Position numbers and translations under genes: made by a program
Shown: one piece after another, positions 1 through 7,388 of the stretch
Layout: the number at the start of each line of letters is the position of its first letter
Position numbering within the stretch: position 1 is the first letter of the stretch
From: Clostridia bacterium
GTDB lineage: Bacteria > Bacillota > Clostridia > Oscillospirales > CAG-272
DNA: 8,053 bases
Reading direction: 5' to 3'
NCBI GenBank assembly: GCA_017466495.1
Contig: JAFTUB010000223.1
Location: forward strand, 1-8,053
The notes under the pieces: model-generated
Told to the model about the DNA's origin: nothing
Databases searched by the model: none
Seen by the model: the letters and a program-made list of their open reading frames with translations, nothing else

Positions 1-199
1 GGCCCGTCTGGCCGAGTACATCAAGCGTTACAACGGAGAGACGCAGTTCATTCTCATCATCCACCGCCGCGGTACCATGGAGGTGGCTGACTGTCTGTAC
101 GGTGTCACCATGCCCGAGCGGGGTATTTCCCGCGTGCTGACGCTGAATATCGACGATATCGAGAAAAAAGGAGAAGACTGGGATGGCATTTTTGGATAA
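1..199 (+). CDS. smc: Chromosome segregation protein Smc, C-terminal end (partial)
   Basis: The last 65 codons of an open frame (codons begin at base 2) run in from the left edge and stop at TAA 197-199. The peptide contains FILIIHRRGTMEVAD followed by LYGVTM. This matches the end of the Smc ATPase head, where the H-loop/switch region (SHRKGTME-type) is followed by a conserved YGVTMQE-like strand. Smc is a dimeric ABC-type ATPase that, with ScpA and ScpB, compacts and segregates the chromosome. Walker A, the coiled coils, the hinge and the signature motif lie outside the window. The last 17 bases overlap the start of ftsY, which suggests translational coupling. Smc followed by ftsY is a common pairing in Firmicutes, which supports the call. 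RecN or SbcC are less likely because of the GTME-ADxLYGVTM pattern. Confidence 0.9.
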   Translation, partial: ARLAEYIKRYNGETQFILIIHRRGTMEVADCLYGVTMPERGISRVLTLNIDDIEKKGEDWDGIFG

Positions 200-1088
200 A
201 CTCAAGGCGGGTCTTGCCAAGACCAAGAACGCCTTTGTGGGGCAGATCAACCAGGTCTTCAGCGCCTTCGTCCGGGTGGACGAGGATATGCTGGAGGAGC
301 TGGAGGAGGTGCTCATCTGTGCGGATGTGGGCGCAACCGCTACCGAGGAGATCATTGAAGCATTGCGTGCGCGCATCAAGGCTGACAGACTCACCGAGAG
401 GGATGATGCCATGGCCGCTCTGCACGAGATCCTCTGCGGTATGATCGGGGAAGGGGAGCCACTTTGCCTGGATAATACGCCCGCCGTGGTGCTGGTGATC
501 GGCGTCAACGGTGCGGGAAAGACCACTTCCATCGGTAAGATGGCCGCACGGCTGAAGGAGCAGGGGAAGAAGGTTGCTGTTGCCGCCGCCGAGACCTTCC
601 GTGCCGCCGCCATTGACCAGCTGGCCGTTTGGTGTGAGCGGGCCGATGTGCCCCTGATCAAGCAGAGCGAGGGTTCCGATCCCGCGGCGGTGGTTTATGA
701 TGCCATCGGCTATGCCCGTTCCCATAATAGCGATGTACTAATCGTGGATACCGCGGGCCGTCTGCACAACAAGAAGAACCTCATGGACGAGCTGGCCAAA
801 ATTAACCGAGTCATTGACCGCGAGCTGCCCGGTGTTTCCCGCGAGACTTTGCTAGTGCTGGATGCCACCACGGGACAGAACGCCATTATGCAGGCCAAGG
901 AATTCAAGCAGGCCGCCAACATCACCGGCCTTACCCTCAACAAGATGGACGGCACCGCCAAGGGCGGCATCGTCTTTGCCATCAAGAAGGAATTGGGAAT
1001 TCCCGTGAAATTCATCGGCGTCGGCGAGAAGATCGACGACCTCCAGCCCTTTAACGCCGCCGAGTTTGTGGATGCGCTCTTTAACTGA
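183..1088 (+). CDS. ftsY: Signal recognition particle receptor FtsY
   Basis: This encodes 301 residues. FtsY is the membrane-associated SRP receptor GTPase; it pairs with Ffh to deliver ribosomes making membrane proteins to the translocon. An N-domain helical bundle covers about residues 1-90, with the helix pattern DEDMLEELEEVLICADVG at 33-50. The G domain follows: P-loop GVNGAGKTT (107-115), ETFRAAA (137-143), DTAGR (189-193), a base-recognition motif LNKMDGTAKGG (252-262) and GVGEKIDDLQPF (279-290). These last two segments are typical of FtsY rather than Ffh, and there is no methionine-rich M domain. The acidic A domain of enterobacterial FtsY is absent, as is usual in Firmicutes. The start is supported by AAGGAGA at 168-174, eight bases upstream. 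The gene begins inside the smc end. The base-recognition motif reads NKMD where most SRP GTPases have TKxD. Confidence 0.97.
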   Translation: MAFLDKLKAGLAKTKNAFVGQINQVFSAFVRVDEDMLEELEEVLICADVGATATEEIIEALRARIKADRLTERDDAMAALHEILCGMIGEGEPLCLDNTPAVVLVIGVNGAGKTTSIGKMAARLKEQGKKVAVAAAETFRAAAIDQLAVWCERADVPLIKQSEGSDPAAVVYDAIGYARSHNSDVLIVDTAGRLHNKKNLMDELAKINRVIDRELPGVSRETLLVLDATTGQNAIMQAKEFKQAANITGLTLNKMDGTAKGGIVFAIKKELGIPVKFIGVGEKIDDLQPFNAAEFVDALFN

Positions 1089-1111
1089 TTTTTGATATGG
1101 TCATCCGACCG

Positions 1112-1116
1112 AAAGG
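1112..1116 (+). promoter_or_regulatory. Ribosome binding site that decides the rdgB start
   Basis: AAAGG immediately precedes ATG 1117 with no spacer and precedes ATG 1123 by six bases. Normal Shine-Dalgarno spacing therefore selects 1123, which removes two residues (MF) from the longest open frame and gives a protein beginning MQAVLVSHN. Confidence 0.7.
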
Positions 1117-1122
1117 ATGTTT

Positions 1123-1743
1123 ATGCAAGCCGTACTTGTTTCTCACAACCGCAAGAAAATTGCCGAGCTGCGGGATATTCTCACCCGCGTATGTCCCGAT
1201 CTGATCCTGCTTTCCGCAGGAGAGGCAGGACTTCCCGATGATATTCCCGAGGATGGAGATACCTTCGAGGAGAATGCACTCATCAAGGCCCGTGCCGCTG
1301 CACGGCTGGGATATATCGGCATTGCCGATGATTCCGGTCTTACGGTGGATGCCCTGGGCGGCGCTCCCGGTGTTTACTCGGCCCGCTATGCCGGTGAGCA
1401 TGGGGACGATGCTGCCAACAATGCCAAGCTTCTGCGAGAGTTGGCTTCCCGTCCCGGTGCACTTCGCACTGCCGCTTTTGTCTGCGCTATGGCCTGTGCC
1501 TTTCCCGACGGATCTTCTTTTACCTGCACCTGTCGCTGCCCCGGTGAGATTCTTACTGAGGCTCGGGGTGAGGGGGGATTCGGTTACGATCCGCTCTTTT
1601 TCTACGCCCCGCTTGGGAAGACCTTTGCCCAGCTGAGCGGGGAAGAGAAGAATCGGATTTCCCACCGTGCCCGTGCCCTGGCTGCTTTTGCGCCCCGGTT
1701 TGCGGAACGGGCAGAAAAATATCTGAAAAAAACAACGGAATAA
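1123..1743 (+). CDS. rdgB: Non-canonical purine NTP pyrophosphatase (RdgB/HAM1 family)
   Basis: This encodes 206 residues from the chosen start. The enzyme hydrolyses dITP, ITP and XTP to monophosphates, keeping deaminated purines out of DNA and RNA. Family motifs are in order: SHNRKKIAEL near the N-terminus (7-16; usually S/T-x-N-x-x-K), DTFEENALIKA (46-56), the metal-binding IADDSGL (67-73), LGGAPGVYSARYAG (78-91), GEGGFGYDPLF (149-159) and the terminal SHRARAL (180-186). The length fits the family (about 190-210). An in-frame ATG at 1117 exists, but it sits directly against the Shine-Dalgarno AAAGG (1112-1116). The ATG at 1123 has a proper 6-base spacer, so I prefer it. The gene lies 34 nt after ftsY. 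Its TAA stop forms part of the purine tract that serves as the yhbY ribosome binding site, so the two are probably coupled. Confidence 0.95.
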   Translation: MQAVLVSHNRKKIAELRDILTRVCPDLILLSAGEAGLPDDIPEDGDTFEENALIKARAAARLGYIGIADDSGLTVDALGGAPGVYSARYAGEHGDDAANNAKLLRELASRPGALRTAAFVCAMACAFPDGSSFTCTCRCPGEILTEARGEGGFGYDPLFFYAPLGKTFAQLSGEEKNRISHRARALAAFAPRFAERAEKYLKKTTE

Positions 1744-1753
1744 AGGATATACT

Positions 1754-2047
1754 ATGTTGACAAGCAAACAGCGTGCACAGCTCCGTGCACTGGCCAATCC
1801 CATTGACACCATTATGCAGGTGGGCAAGGGGGGCGTTACCGAAAACCTTATCACCACCGTTTCCGATGCCCTGGAGGCCCGGGAACTGATCAAGCTCCGC
1901 GTGCTGGAGAACAGCGACTATACCCCCAGAGAAGCCGCCGACACCCTGGCAGAAGCCACCGGTGCTGATGTGGTGGCTGTCATCGGCACCCGCTTTGTGC
2001 TCTACCGCGAGTCGGAAAAGCACAAGCGCATCGAGCTGGTCAGATAA
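1754..2047 (+). CDS. yhbY: YhbY-family (CRM domain) RNA-binding protein
   Basis: This encodes 97 residues, the usual size of a stand-alone bacterial CRM domain. Proteins of this family bind RNA and associate with pre-50S ribosomal particles; the exact role in Firmicutes is not settled. The start MLTSKQRAQLRALAN matches the family (LTSKQRxxLRxLA). The GxxG-type loop GKGG is at 24-27. After it come the helix ENLITTVSDALEARELIKLRVL (30-51) and the final strands VVAVIGTRFVLYR (73-85). The Shine-Dalgarno AAAGG at 1742-1746 overlaps the rdgB stop and lies seven bases before the ATG. The following nadD-yqeK start is only three bases after this stop. The order yhbY-nadD-yqeK is the common Firmicutes order and supports the assignment. 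Confidence 0.93.
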   Translation: MLTSKQRAQLRALANPIDTIMQVGKGGVTENLITTVSDALEARELIKLRVLENSDYTPREAADTLAEATGADVVAVIGTRFVLYRESEKHKRIELVR

Positions 2048-2050
2048 CGG

Positions 2051-3280
2051 ATGGAGCGCATCGGCATTTATGGGGGGAGCTTCTCGCCCCCTCACAACGG
2101 CCATCTCTCCGCCGCACGCCTGCTCCTGGAGCAGGCAGGGGTGGATCGCCTTCTGGTTCTTCCTGCGGGAGTCCCCCCGCACAAGACCCTTGATTCCGAT
2201 GAGTCCCCCGATCACCGCTTGGCCATGACCCGGCTTGCCTTTGCCGATCTTCCCCGCACCGAGGTGTCGGACTGGGAGATGACAAGGCCGGGGAAAAGCT
2301 ACACGGTGCTAACTCTGGAGCATTTTTCCGCCCCCGATCGACAGCTGGTACTGTTGGTGGGAACCGATATGTTTCTGACCCTTGACCGATGGTTTCGGGC
2401 GGAGGAGATCTTTGCCATGGCCGAGATCGTGTGCGTCCGCCGGGAGCTGGATACGGCAAGAGCAGAGGAGATCGAGGAGAAAATTTCGCTGTATCGGGAA
2501 CATTTTGGGGCAAAGATCCGTCTAATGGATGAGCGGGTGGTGGTGCTTTCCTCCACCGAGCTGCGGGGCATCGCCTCGGCAGGAGGCGATCTTTCGTCTT
2601 ATCTGCCCGAAGATGTTGCCGCTTATATCAAAGAAAACAACCTGTATGCATGGCCTCAGGCGGGGAACATCACCCCGGAATCTCTGAACTGCCTGCGTGA
2701 ACGCTTAAAGGCCACCATGTCTCCGGCGCGCTATGCCCATACCCTCGGAGTTGAGCAGACCGCACTGCGGATCGGTGCTCTGTGTGCGCCCCAATCTCTC
2801 TGCCGCCTTCGCGCCGCAGCACTTTTGCATGACGCAACAAAAGAATATTCCTGCGAAAAACAGTTGAAAATTCTTGGGGAATCTGCTATAATGGTAGACA
2901 GCCGTGCAGAATCCCCCACGCTTCATGCCCTCTCTGCTGCGGCCATGATCGAAAATGACCCCGCCTATGCCGAATTTGCCGATCCCATTGTGGTGGATGC
3001 AGTTCGCCGTCATACCACGGGAGGGGCAGAGATGTCGGTGGAAACGCAGATCATCTACCTGGCCGACTATATCGAGCCCGGCCGCAGGCACGCCGCCTGC
3101 CGTGACCTGGCGAGAGAATTTTGGGCCGCCGATCCTGCCTCCATGTCTGTGGATGCGCGTTTGGCTCACCTGCGCCGATTTGTGCGGCGTGAGGCAGAGC
3201 AGACCATCGCCCACCTGCTGGAACGAGGGGCCTATATTGACGAAGAAACCCTGCGTACCCGAAACAGTATGCTTGAATAA
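2051..3280 (+). CDS. nadD-yqeK: Fused nicotinate-nucleotide adenylyltransferase (NadD) and YqeK HD-domain Ap4A hydrolase
   Basis: One 409-residue frame joins two enzymes usually encoded by adjacent genes. Residues 1 to about 203 are NadD, which adenylates nicotinate mononucleotide to deamido-NAD. Visible motifs are GIYGGSFSPPHNGH (5-18, the HxGH nucleotidyltransferase signature), PPHK (42-45), RPGKSYT (79-85), VGTDMF (103-108) and SSTELR (167-172). Residues about 208-409 are YqeK, an HD-superfamily phosphohydrolase; B. subtilis YqeK is a symmetrical Ap4A hydrolase. Candidate metal ligands are H230 (RYAHTLGV), H260 and D261 (LLHDATKEY), H292, H321 (RRHTTGG) and D339 (YLADYIEPGR). Both halves have near full family length and keep their motifs, so both are probably active. 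No separate YqeK start with a ribosome site is seen near the join. The gene starts three bases after yhbY with only a weak Shine-Dalgarno, which suggests coupling. NadD-HD fusions are known elsewhere (e.g. mycoplasmas), so this is uncommon rather than new. Confidence 0.93.
   Translation: MERIGIYGGSFSPPHNGHLSAARLLLEQAGVDRLLVLPAGVPPHKTLDSDESPDHRLAMTRLAFADLPRTEVSDWEMTRPGKSYTVLTLEHFSAPDRQLVLLVGTDMFLTLDRWFRAEEIFAMAEIVCVRRELDTARAEEIEEKISLYREHFGAKIRLMDERVVVLSSTELRGIASAGGDLSSYLPEDVAAYIKENNLYAWPQAGNITPESLNCLRERLKATMSPARYAHTLGVEQTALRIGALCAPQSLCRLRAAALLHDATKEYSCEKQLKILGESAIMVDSRAESPTLHALSAAAMIENDPAYAEFADPIVVDAVRRHTTGGAEMSVETQIIYLADYIEPGRRHAACRDLAREFWAADPASMSVDARLAHLRRFVRREAEQTIAHLLERGAYIDEETLRTRNSMLE
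2864..2892 (+). promoter_or_regulatory. Candidate internal SigA promoter within the yqeK half
   Basis: TTGAAA (2864-2869) is separated by 17 bases from a perfect TATAAT (2887-2892), and TGC just before it (2884-2886) forms an extended -10. The predicted start is near 2899. It lies within coding sequence on the same strand, about 400 bases before the LCP gene, and could provide extra transcription of lcp, rsfS and leuS. The match is 11 of 12 with optimal spacing in a GC-rich region, so chance is less likely, but activity is an inference. Confidence 0.55.
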
Positions 3281-3286
3281 TCGCTG

Positions 3287-3293
3287 AAAAGGG
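3287..3293 (+). promoter_or_regulatory. Ribosome binding site that decides the LCP gene start
   Basis: AAAAGGG lies eight bases before ATG 3302, but only two bases before the upstream in-frame TTG at 3296. Spacing favours ATG 3302. Confidence 0.7.
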
Positions 3294-3301
3294 ATTTGAA
3301 T

Positions 3302-4510
3302 ATGAGCAAAACAAAAAAAAGTCCCAATCGCAGAAAGCCTGCCCAAAGTAAATGGGCGGTTGCGATTGAGGTGACCGTGATTCTGATCTTTGCAGTGTGT
3401 GCCATTGTGGTGGCCTGCAGTCTTTTCCTCCGCCCTCCCGAGGTGGATCATAGCCTTCCCTGGCAGGATGATCCCGCGGCGGTAACCACTGAGCCCATTC
3501 AGGAGACCGATGAAAAGGGAGAACCGGTGGAAACCTCGGTACCTGCAGGCAAGCAGGATCCGGTGGAATATGTCCGCCGGGAGGGAGTCTACAACTTCCT
3601 CATTGCCGGTCATGACCGTGTGGCGGTGAATACTGATGTGATCATCCTCGCTTCTTTTGATACCAAGAACAATTCCCTCAATCTGGTGCAGATCCCCCGT
3701 GACAGCTACTCTACCTACGCCTGGAAGACCTACCATAAAATCAATGGTGTATTGCCCTGTGCGCTGTCTCGGAACGGCTATGACTACAAGGGGGCAATGA
3801 AGAGCTTCATGGACTATCTGATGCAGAATTTGGCCATCAAGCTGGACTATTACGTGCTGGTTGACTTAGATATGCTGCGGGCGATGGTAGATCTGATCGG
3901 CGGTGTGGATATCAACATTTCCGCCGATATGGAATACAACGATCCCGACCAGGACTTGGTGATCAATCTCAAGGCCGGCCCTCATCACCTCAACGGTGAA
4001 CAGGCTGAGCATTTTGTCCGCTTCCGCGCCGGCTATGTACAGGCCGATATCGGACGCAACGATGCACAGAAGATTTTTATGTCCGCTTTCCTCAAGCAGT
4101 ACAAGGAAAATCTCAACCTCAATACCCTGACGGGTACCGTGGAGCAGATGATCAAGAATGTGACCACTAACCTGTCGGTGAGCGACTGTGTCTTCTTTGC
4201 CAAGGAAGCCCTTGAACTGGATCTGGGCCGCGTGGTCATGGTGAATATGCCCGGCTCGGATATTCTGGTCACCGAGGGTGAGTATGCCTCTTACTTTGTG
4301 CTCAGCCGCGTCGGAACGCTTGATGCGGTAAACCGTTTCCTCAACGTGTATACCGAGGACATCACCGATTCCATTTTCGACCGCAATCTGGTCTTCACCA
4401 ATGCGGCCAACAGCCAGATCAATGCCATCTACCGCACCGAAACCAAGATTGCCAAGGAATATATTGCCGAGGAAGTCAACCAGTCCGGCATTTATATTCC
4501 CCGCACTTAA
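3302..4510 (+). CDS. LytR-CpsA-Psr (LCP) family membrane-anchored phosphotransferase
   Basis: This encodes 402 residues from the chosen start. LCP enzymes transfer wall teichoic acid or other anionic glycopolymers from a lipid carrier to peptidoglycan outside the cell. A basic cytoplasmic tail (1-18, KKSPNRRK) precedes one membrane segment (about 19-43). A proline- and acid-rich linker (44-90) leads to the LCP domain: NFLIAGHD (98-105), NTDVIILASFD (110-120), the catalytic-pocket IPRDSY (131-136, R133 and D134), KIN (146-148), LIGGVDI (198-204), HLNGEQAEHFVRFR (229-242) and DIGRNDAQ (249-256). Many relatives have DxGRxxRQ here, so the second arginine is replaced. A TTG at 3296 would add two residues, but ATG 3302 has AAAAGGG eight bases upstream and is preferred. 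An LCP gene between yqeK and rsfS is common in Clostridia. Which polymer it transfers cannot be told from sequence. Confidence 0.92.
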   Translation: MSKTKKSPNRRKPAQSKWAVAIEVTVILIFAVCAIVVACSLFLRPPEVDHSLPWQDDPAAVTTEPIQETDEKGEPVETSVPAGKQDPVEYVRREGVYNFLIAGHDRVAVNTDVIILASFDTKNNSLNLVQIPRDSYSTYAWKTYHKINGVLPCALSRNGYDYKGAMKSFMDYLMQNLAIKLDYYVLVDLDMLRAMVDLIGGVDINISADMEYNDPDQDLVINLKAGPHHLNGEQAEHFVRFRAGYVQADIGRNDAQKIFMSAFLKQYKENLNLNTLTGTVEQMIKNVTTNLSVSDCVFFAKEALELDLGRVVMVNMPGSDILVTEGEYASYFVLSRVGTLDAVNRFLNVYTEDITDSIFDRNLVFTNAANSQINAIYRTETKIAKEYIAEEVNQSGIYIPRT

Positions 4511-4540
4511 GATGTAAATCCGTACAGAAAGGATAATATT

Positions 4541-4945
4541 ATGGACGAAACCGTCATCCGCCCCGAATGGGCAACTCTCCCCGCGCTGGACAGCAATGCG
4601 CCCAAGGCACTGGCCGAGGCCATCGCCCAGGTTCTCGATGAGAAGAAGGGCCGCGAGATCAAAACCCTTTATGTAGAAAATAAAACCATCCTGGCAGACT
4701 ACTTTGTGCTCTGCACCGGTAATTCCAATACCCAGGTCAAGGCCTTGGCTGATGAAGTTGACTTCAAGATCGGCCAGCGCGGTCTGTCCCCCATTCACTT
4801 CGAGGGGCGGGACAACGGCAGCTGGGTGCTTATCGACTACGGTTCTGTCATCGTGCACATCTTTGGCCGCGAGGCACGGGATTTCTACAATCTCGATAAG
4901 CTGTGGAGCGATGCTGTCCCGGTGGACCTTAGTGCAGAGAACTGA
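4541..4945 (+). CDS. rsfS: Ribosomal silencing factor RsfS
   Basis: This encodes 134 residues. RsfS (formerly YbeB/Iojap-like, YqeL in Bacillus) binds ribosomal protein uL14 and blocks joining of the 30S and 50S subunits when nutrients are short. The diagnostic stretches are LADYFVLCTGNSNTQVKALADEV (51-73), FEGRDNGSWVLIDYGSVIVHIF (87-108) and REARDFYNLDKLW (110-122). The start is supported by AGAAAGG at 4526-4532, eight bases upstream. The protein is slightly longer than usual (about 105-120), with roughly 16-20 extra residues before the conserved domain. No internal start with a better ribosome site is obvious. It sits between the LCP gene and leuS, a frequent neighbourhood in Clostridia, and was probably transcribed with them. 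Confidence 0.95.
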   Translation: MDETVIRPEWATLPALDSNAPKALAEAIAQVLDEKKGREIKTLYVENKTILADYFVLCTGNSNTQVKALADEVDFKIGQRGLSPIHFEGRDNGSWVLIDYGSVIVHIFGREARDFYNLDKLWSDAVPVDLSAEN

Positions 4946-4985
4946 TTTTGCAATCAATATTCTAAAAATAAAGGACTTGTGACAC

Positions 4986-7388
4986 ATGAAGTACAACTAC
5001 ACCGAAATTGAAAAGAAGTGGCAGGACCGATGGGAAACCGAGGGCGTTTTCCGTGCAACCGAGGATCACAGCAAGCCGAAGTTCTACGGCCTGGTGGAGT
5101 TCCCTTATCCCAGCGGTGCGGGTATGCACGTTGGTCATATCAAGGCTTATTCCGGCCTTGAGGTGATCTCCCGCAAGCGCAGAATGCAGGGCTACAATGT
5201 GCTGTTCCCCATCGGATTTGATGCATTCGGTCTGCCCACCGAGAACTCTGCCATCAAATACAACACCCATCCCCGCATCCTGACCGACCGGAATATTGAG
5301 AAATTCACTGCACAGCTGAAGCGTGTGGGCTTCTCCTTTGACTGGTCCCGCGTGGTGGATACCACCGAAGAGGGGTACTACAAGTGGACTCAGTGGATTT
5401 TCCGCCGTATGTTTGACGAGGGCCTGGTCTTCCGTGCCAAGACGCTGGTGAACTATTGCCCCCACTGTAAGGTCGTCCTCTCCAACGAGGACTCCCAGGG
5501 CGGTAAGTGCGACATCTGCCACAACGATATCGTGCAGAAGTCCAAGGATGTTTGGTACCTCCGCATCACCGAGTATGCCGATAAGCTCCTGCAGGGGCTG
5601 GACAAGGTGGATTACCTGCCCAACATCAAGTTGCAGCAGGAAAACTGGATCGGTCGCTCCGAGGGCGCCTTCGCCAACTTCCAAATCAGCGGACAGGACG
5701 ACTTCCTGCGCATTTATACCACCCGTCCTGATACCATGTTCGGTGTGACCTTCATGGTTATTGCGCCCGAGCATCCCATTATCGAGAAGTACCGCGACAG
5801 CATTGCCAACATTGCCGAGCTGGATGCGTACAAGGAAGAGTGCGCCAAGAAGACCGAGTTCGAGCGTACCCAGCTGGGCAAGGATAAGACCGGTGTGCGC
5901 ATCGATGGTCTGCGCGTCATCAACCCCGCCAACGGCAAAGAGATCCCCGTTTACATCTCCGACTATGTCATGATGGGTTACGGTACCGGTGCCATTATGG
6001 CGGTTCCCGCTCATGACGAGCGCGACTATGACTTCGCAAAGAAATTCGGTATCGACATCATCGAGGTTATCCGCGGCGGCAACATCGCCGAGGCTGCCTA
6101 CACCGGCGACGGTGAGATGGTCAACTCCGACTTCCTGGACGGCATCACCACCAAGGCCGAGGCCATCTCGAAGATGATCGAGTTCCTCTCTGCCAAGGGC
6201 ATCGGTGAGCGCGGTGTTCAGTTCAAGATGAAGGACTGGGCCTTCAACCGCCAGCGTTACTGGGGCGAGCCCATTCCGATTATCCATTGTCCCAAGTGCG
6301 GCATGGTCGGTGTTCGTTATGAGGAGCTGCCCCTGCGGCTGCCCGATATGGAGAACTTTGCTCCCGGTGAGGGCGGCGAGAGCCCCCTGGCCAAGATCGA
6401 TTCCTTCGTCAACTGCACCTGCCCCAAGTGCGGCGGTGCGGCTAAGCGCGAGACCGATACCATGCCCCAGTGGGCAGGGTCTTCCTGGTATTTCCTGCGC
6501 TACATCGATCCCAAGAACACTGAGGCCTTTGCTTCCAAGGAAGCACTGGACTACTGGCTGCCCATTGACTGGTACAACGGCGGTATGGAGCACGTTACCC
6601 GCCATCTGATCTACTCCCGCTTCTGGCACCACTTCCTCTACGACATCGGCCAGGTGCCGGTGGATGAGCCTTATGCCAAGCGTACTGCTCAGGGCCTGAT
6701 TCTCGGTCCCGACGGCGATAAGATGAGTAAGTCCAAGGGCAACGTTGTCGACCCCAACGATGTGGTGGATGAGTACGGCGCAGACGTTCTGCGCGTGTAT
6801 ATCCTCTTCATGGGCGACTATGCTTCCGCCGCTCCCTGGAACGAGAGCAGCATGAAGGGCTGCAAGCGCTTCCTTGAGCGCGTGGCCGGCCTGACCGACC
6901 TGGTGAAGGGTACGGGCGAGACCGAGGCCATCACCTCTCTCTTCCACAAGACGGTGAAGAAGGTCACCGGCGATATCGAGGAGATGAAGTTCAATACCGC
7001 TATCGCCGCCATGATGACGCTGATCAACGGTATCTATGAGCACGGCTCCCTGACCAAGGATGAGCTGGGTGTCTTTGTTCGCCTGCTTTGCCCCTTCGCA
7101 CCTCACCTCTGCGAGGAGATGTGGGAGGCACTGGGCAATAAGACCCTGTGTGCCGTTGCCCAGTGGCCCACCTGGGATGAGGCCAAGACCGTGGACTCCA
7201 CCGTGGAGATCGCTGTCCAGATCTGCGGTAAGCTGAAGGGCACCATCCGCATCGCCGCCGATGCCGATAAGGATGCCGCTATCGCCGCCGCCAAGGCAGA
7301 CGAGAAGATCGCAGCACAGCTGGAGGGCAAGACTCTGGTGAAGGAGATCTACGTTCCCGGTAAGATCGTAAATTTCGTAGCACGGTAA
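4986..7388 (+). CDS. leuS: Leucine-tRNA ligase (LeuRS), bacterial type
   Basis: This encodes 800 residues, a normal length for the bacterial class I enzyme that charges tRNA-Leu in the cytoplasm. The HIGH-type motif is MHVGH (47-51), preceded by the LeuRS-typical FPYPSGAG (39-46). A zinc-finger-like segment has CPHC and CDIC (158-161, 175-178). The CP1 editing domain contains the threonine-rich TTRPDTMFGV (245-254) and VPAHDERDYDFA (340-351). A second cysteine cluster (CPKC at 435-438 and CTCPKCGG at 477-484) follows. MKDWAFNRQRYWGEPIP (415-431) marks the return to the catalytic core, KMSKS is at 579-583, and the anticodon-binding region and C-terminal domain end in KEIYVPGKIVNFV. The editing motifs are intact, so proofreading is expected. 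AAGGA at 4971-4975 gives a spacer of ten bases. The 40-base gap to rsfS is too short for a T-box leader. Confidence 0.98.
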   Translation: MKYNYTEIEKKWQDRWETEGVFRATEDHSKPKFYGLVEFPYPSGAGMHVGHIKAYSGLEVISRKRRMQGYNVLFPIGFDAFGLPTENSAIKYNTHPRILTDRNIEKFTAQLKRVGFSFDWSRVVDTTEEGYYKWTQWIFRRMFDEGLVFRAKTLVNYCPHCKVVLSNEDSQGGKCDICHNDIVQKSKDVWYLRITEYADKLLQGLDKVDYLPNIKLQQENWIGRSEGAFANFQISGQDDFLRIYTTRPDTMFGVTFMVIAPEHPIIEKYRDSIANIAELDAYKEECAKKTEFERTQLGKDKTGVRIDGLRVINPANGKEIPVYISDYVMMGYGTGAIMAVPAHDERDYDFAKKFGIDIIEVIRGGNIAEAAYTGDGEMVNSDFLDGITTKAEAISKMIEFLSAKGIGERGVQFKMKDWAFNRQRYWGEPIPIIHCPKCGMVGVRYEELPLRLPDMENFAPGEGGESPLAKIDSFVNCTCPKCGGAAKRETDTMPQWAGSSWYFLRYIDPKNTEAFASKEALDYWLPIDWYNGGMEHVTRHLIYSRFWHHFLYDIGQVPVDEPYAKRTAQGLILGPDGDKMSKSKGNVVDPNDVVDEYGADVLRVYILFMGDYASAAPWNESSMKGCKRFLERVAGLTDLVKGTGETEAITSLFHKTVKKVTGDIEEMKFNTAIAAMMTLINGIYEHGSLTKDELGVFVRLLCPFAPHLCEEMWEALGNKTLCAVAQWPTWDEAKTVDSTVEIAVQICGKLKGTIRIAADADKDAAIAAAKADEKIAAQLEGKTLVKEIYVPGKIVNFVAR

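Noticed and set aside
1757..1785. TTGACA at the yhbY start as a promoter -35
   Set aside because: No -10-like hexamer occurs 16 to 18 bases downstream, and the bases are coding (codons 2-3 of yhbY).
2891..3280. Separate translation of the YqeK half from an internal start
   Set aside because: Internal methionines (e.g. residues 281, 299, 328) lie past essential HD residues and lack convincing ribosome sites; the first overlaps the -10 box of the candidate promoter.
4946..4985. Possible T-box or leucine attenuator before leuS
   Set aside because: The gap is only 40 bases, with no stem I, no T-box sequence and no terminator hairpin.
4962..7106. A 714-codon open frame on the minus strand opposite leuS, and long antisense frames at 3866-4996 and 2705-3736
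   Set aside because: They mirror real genes in the opposite strand. Their translations are low-complexity G/L/V/H-rich without family motifs, as expected when strong GC-biased codon use removes antisense stops.
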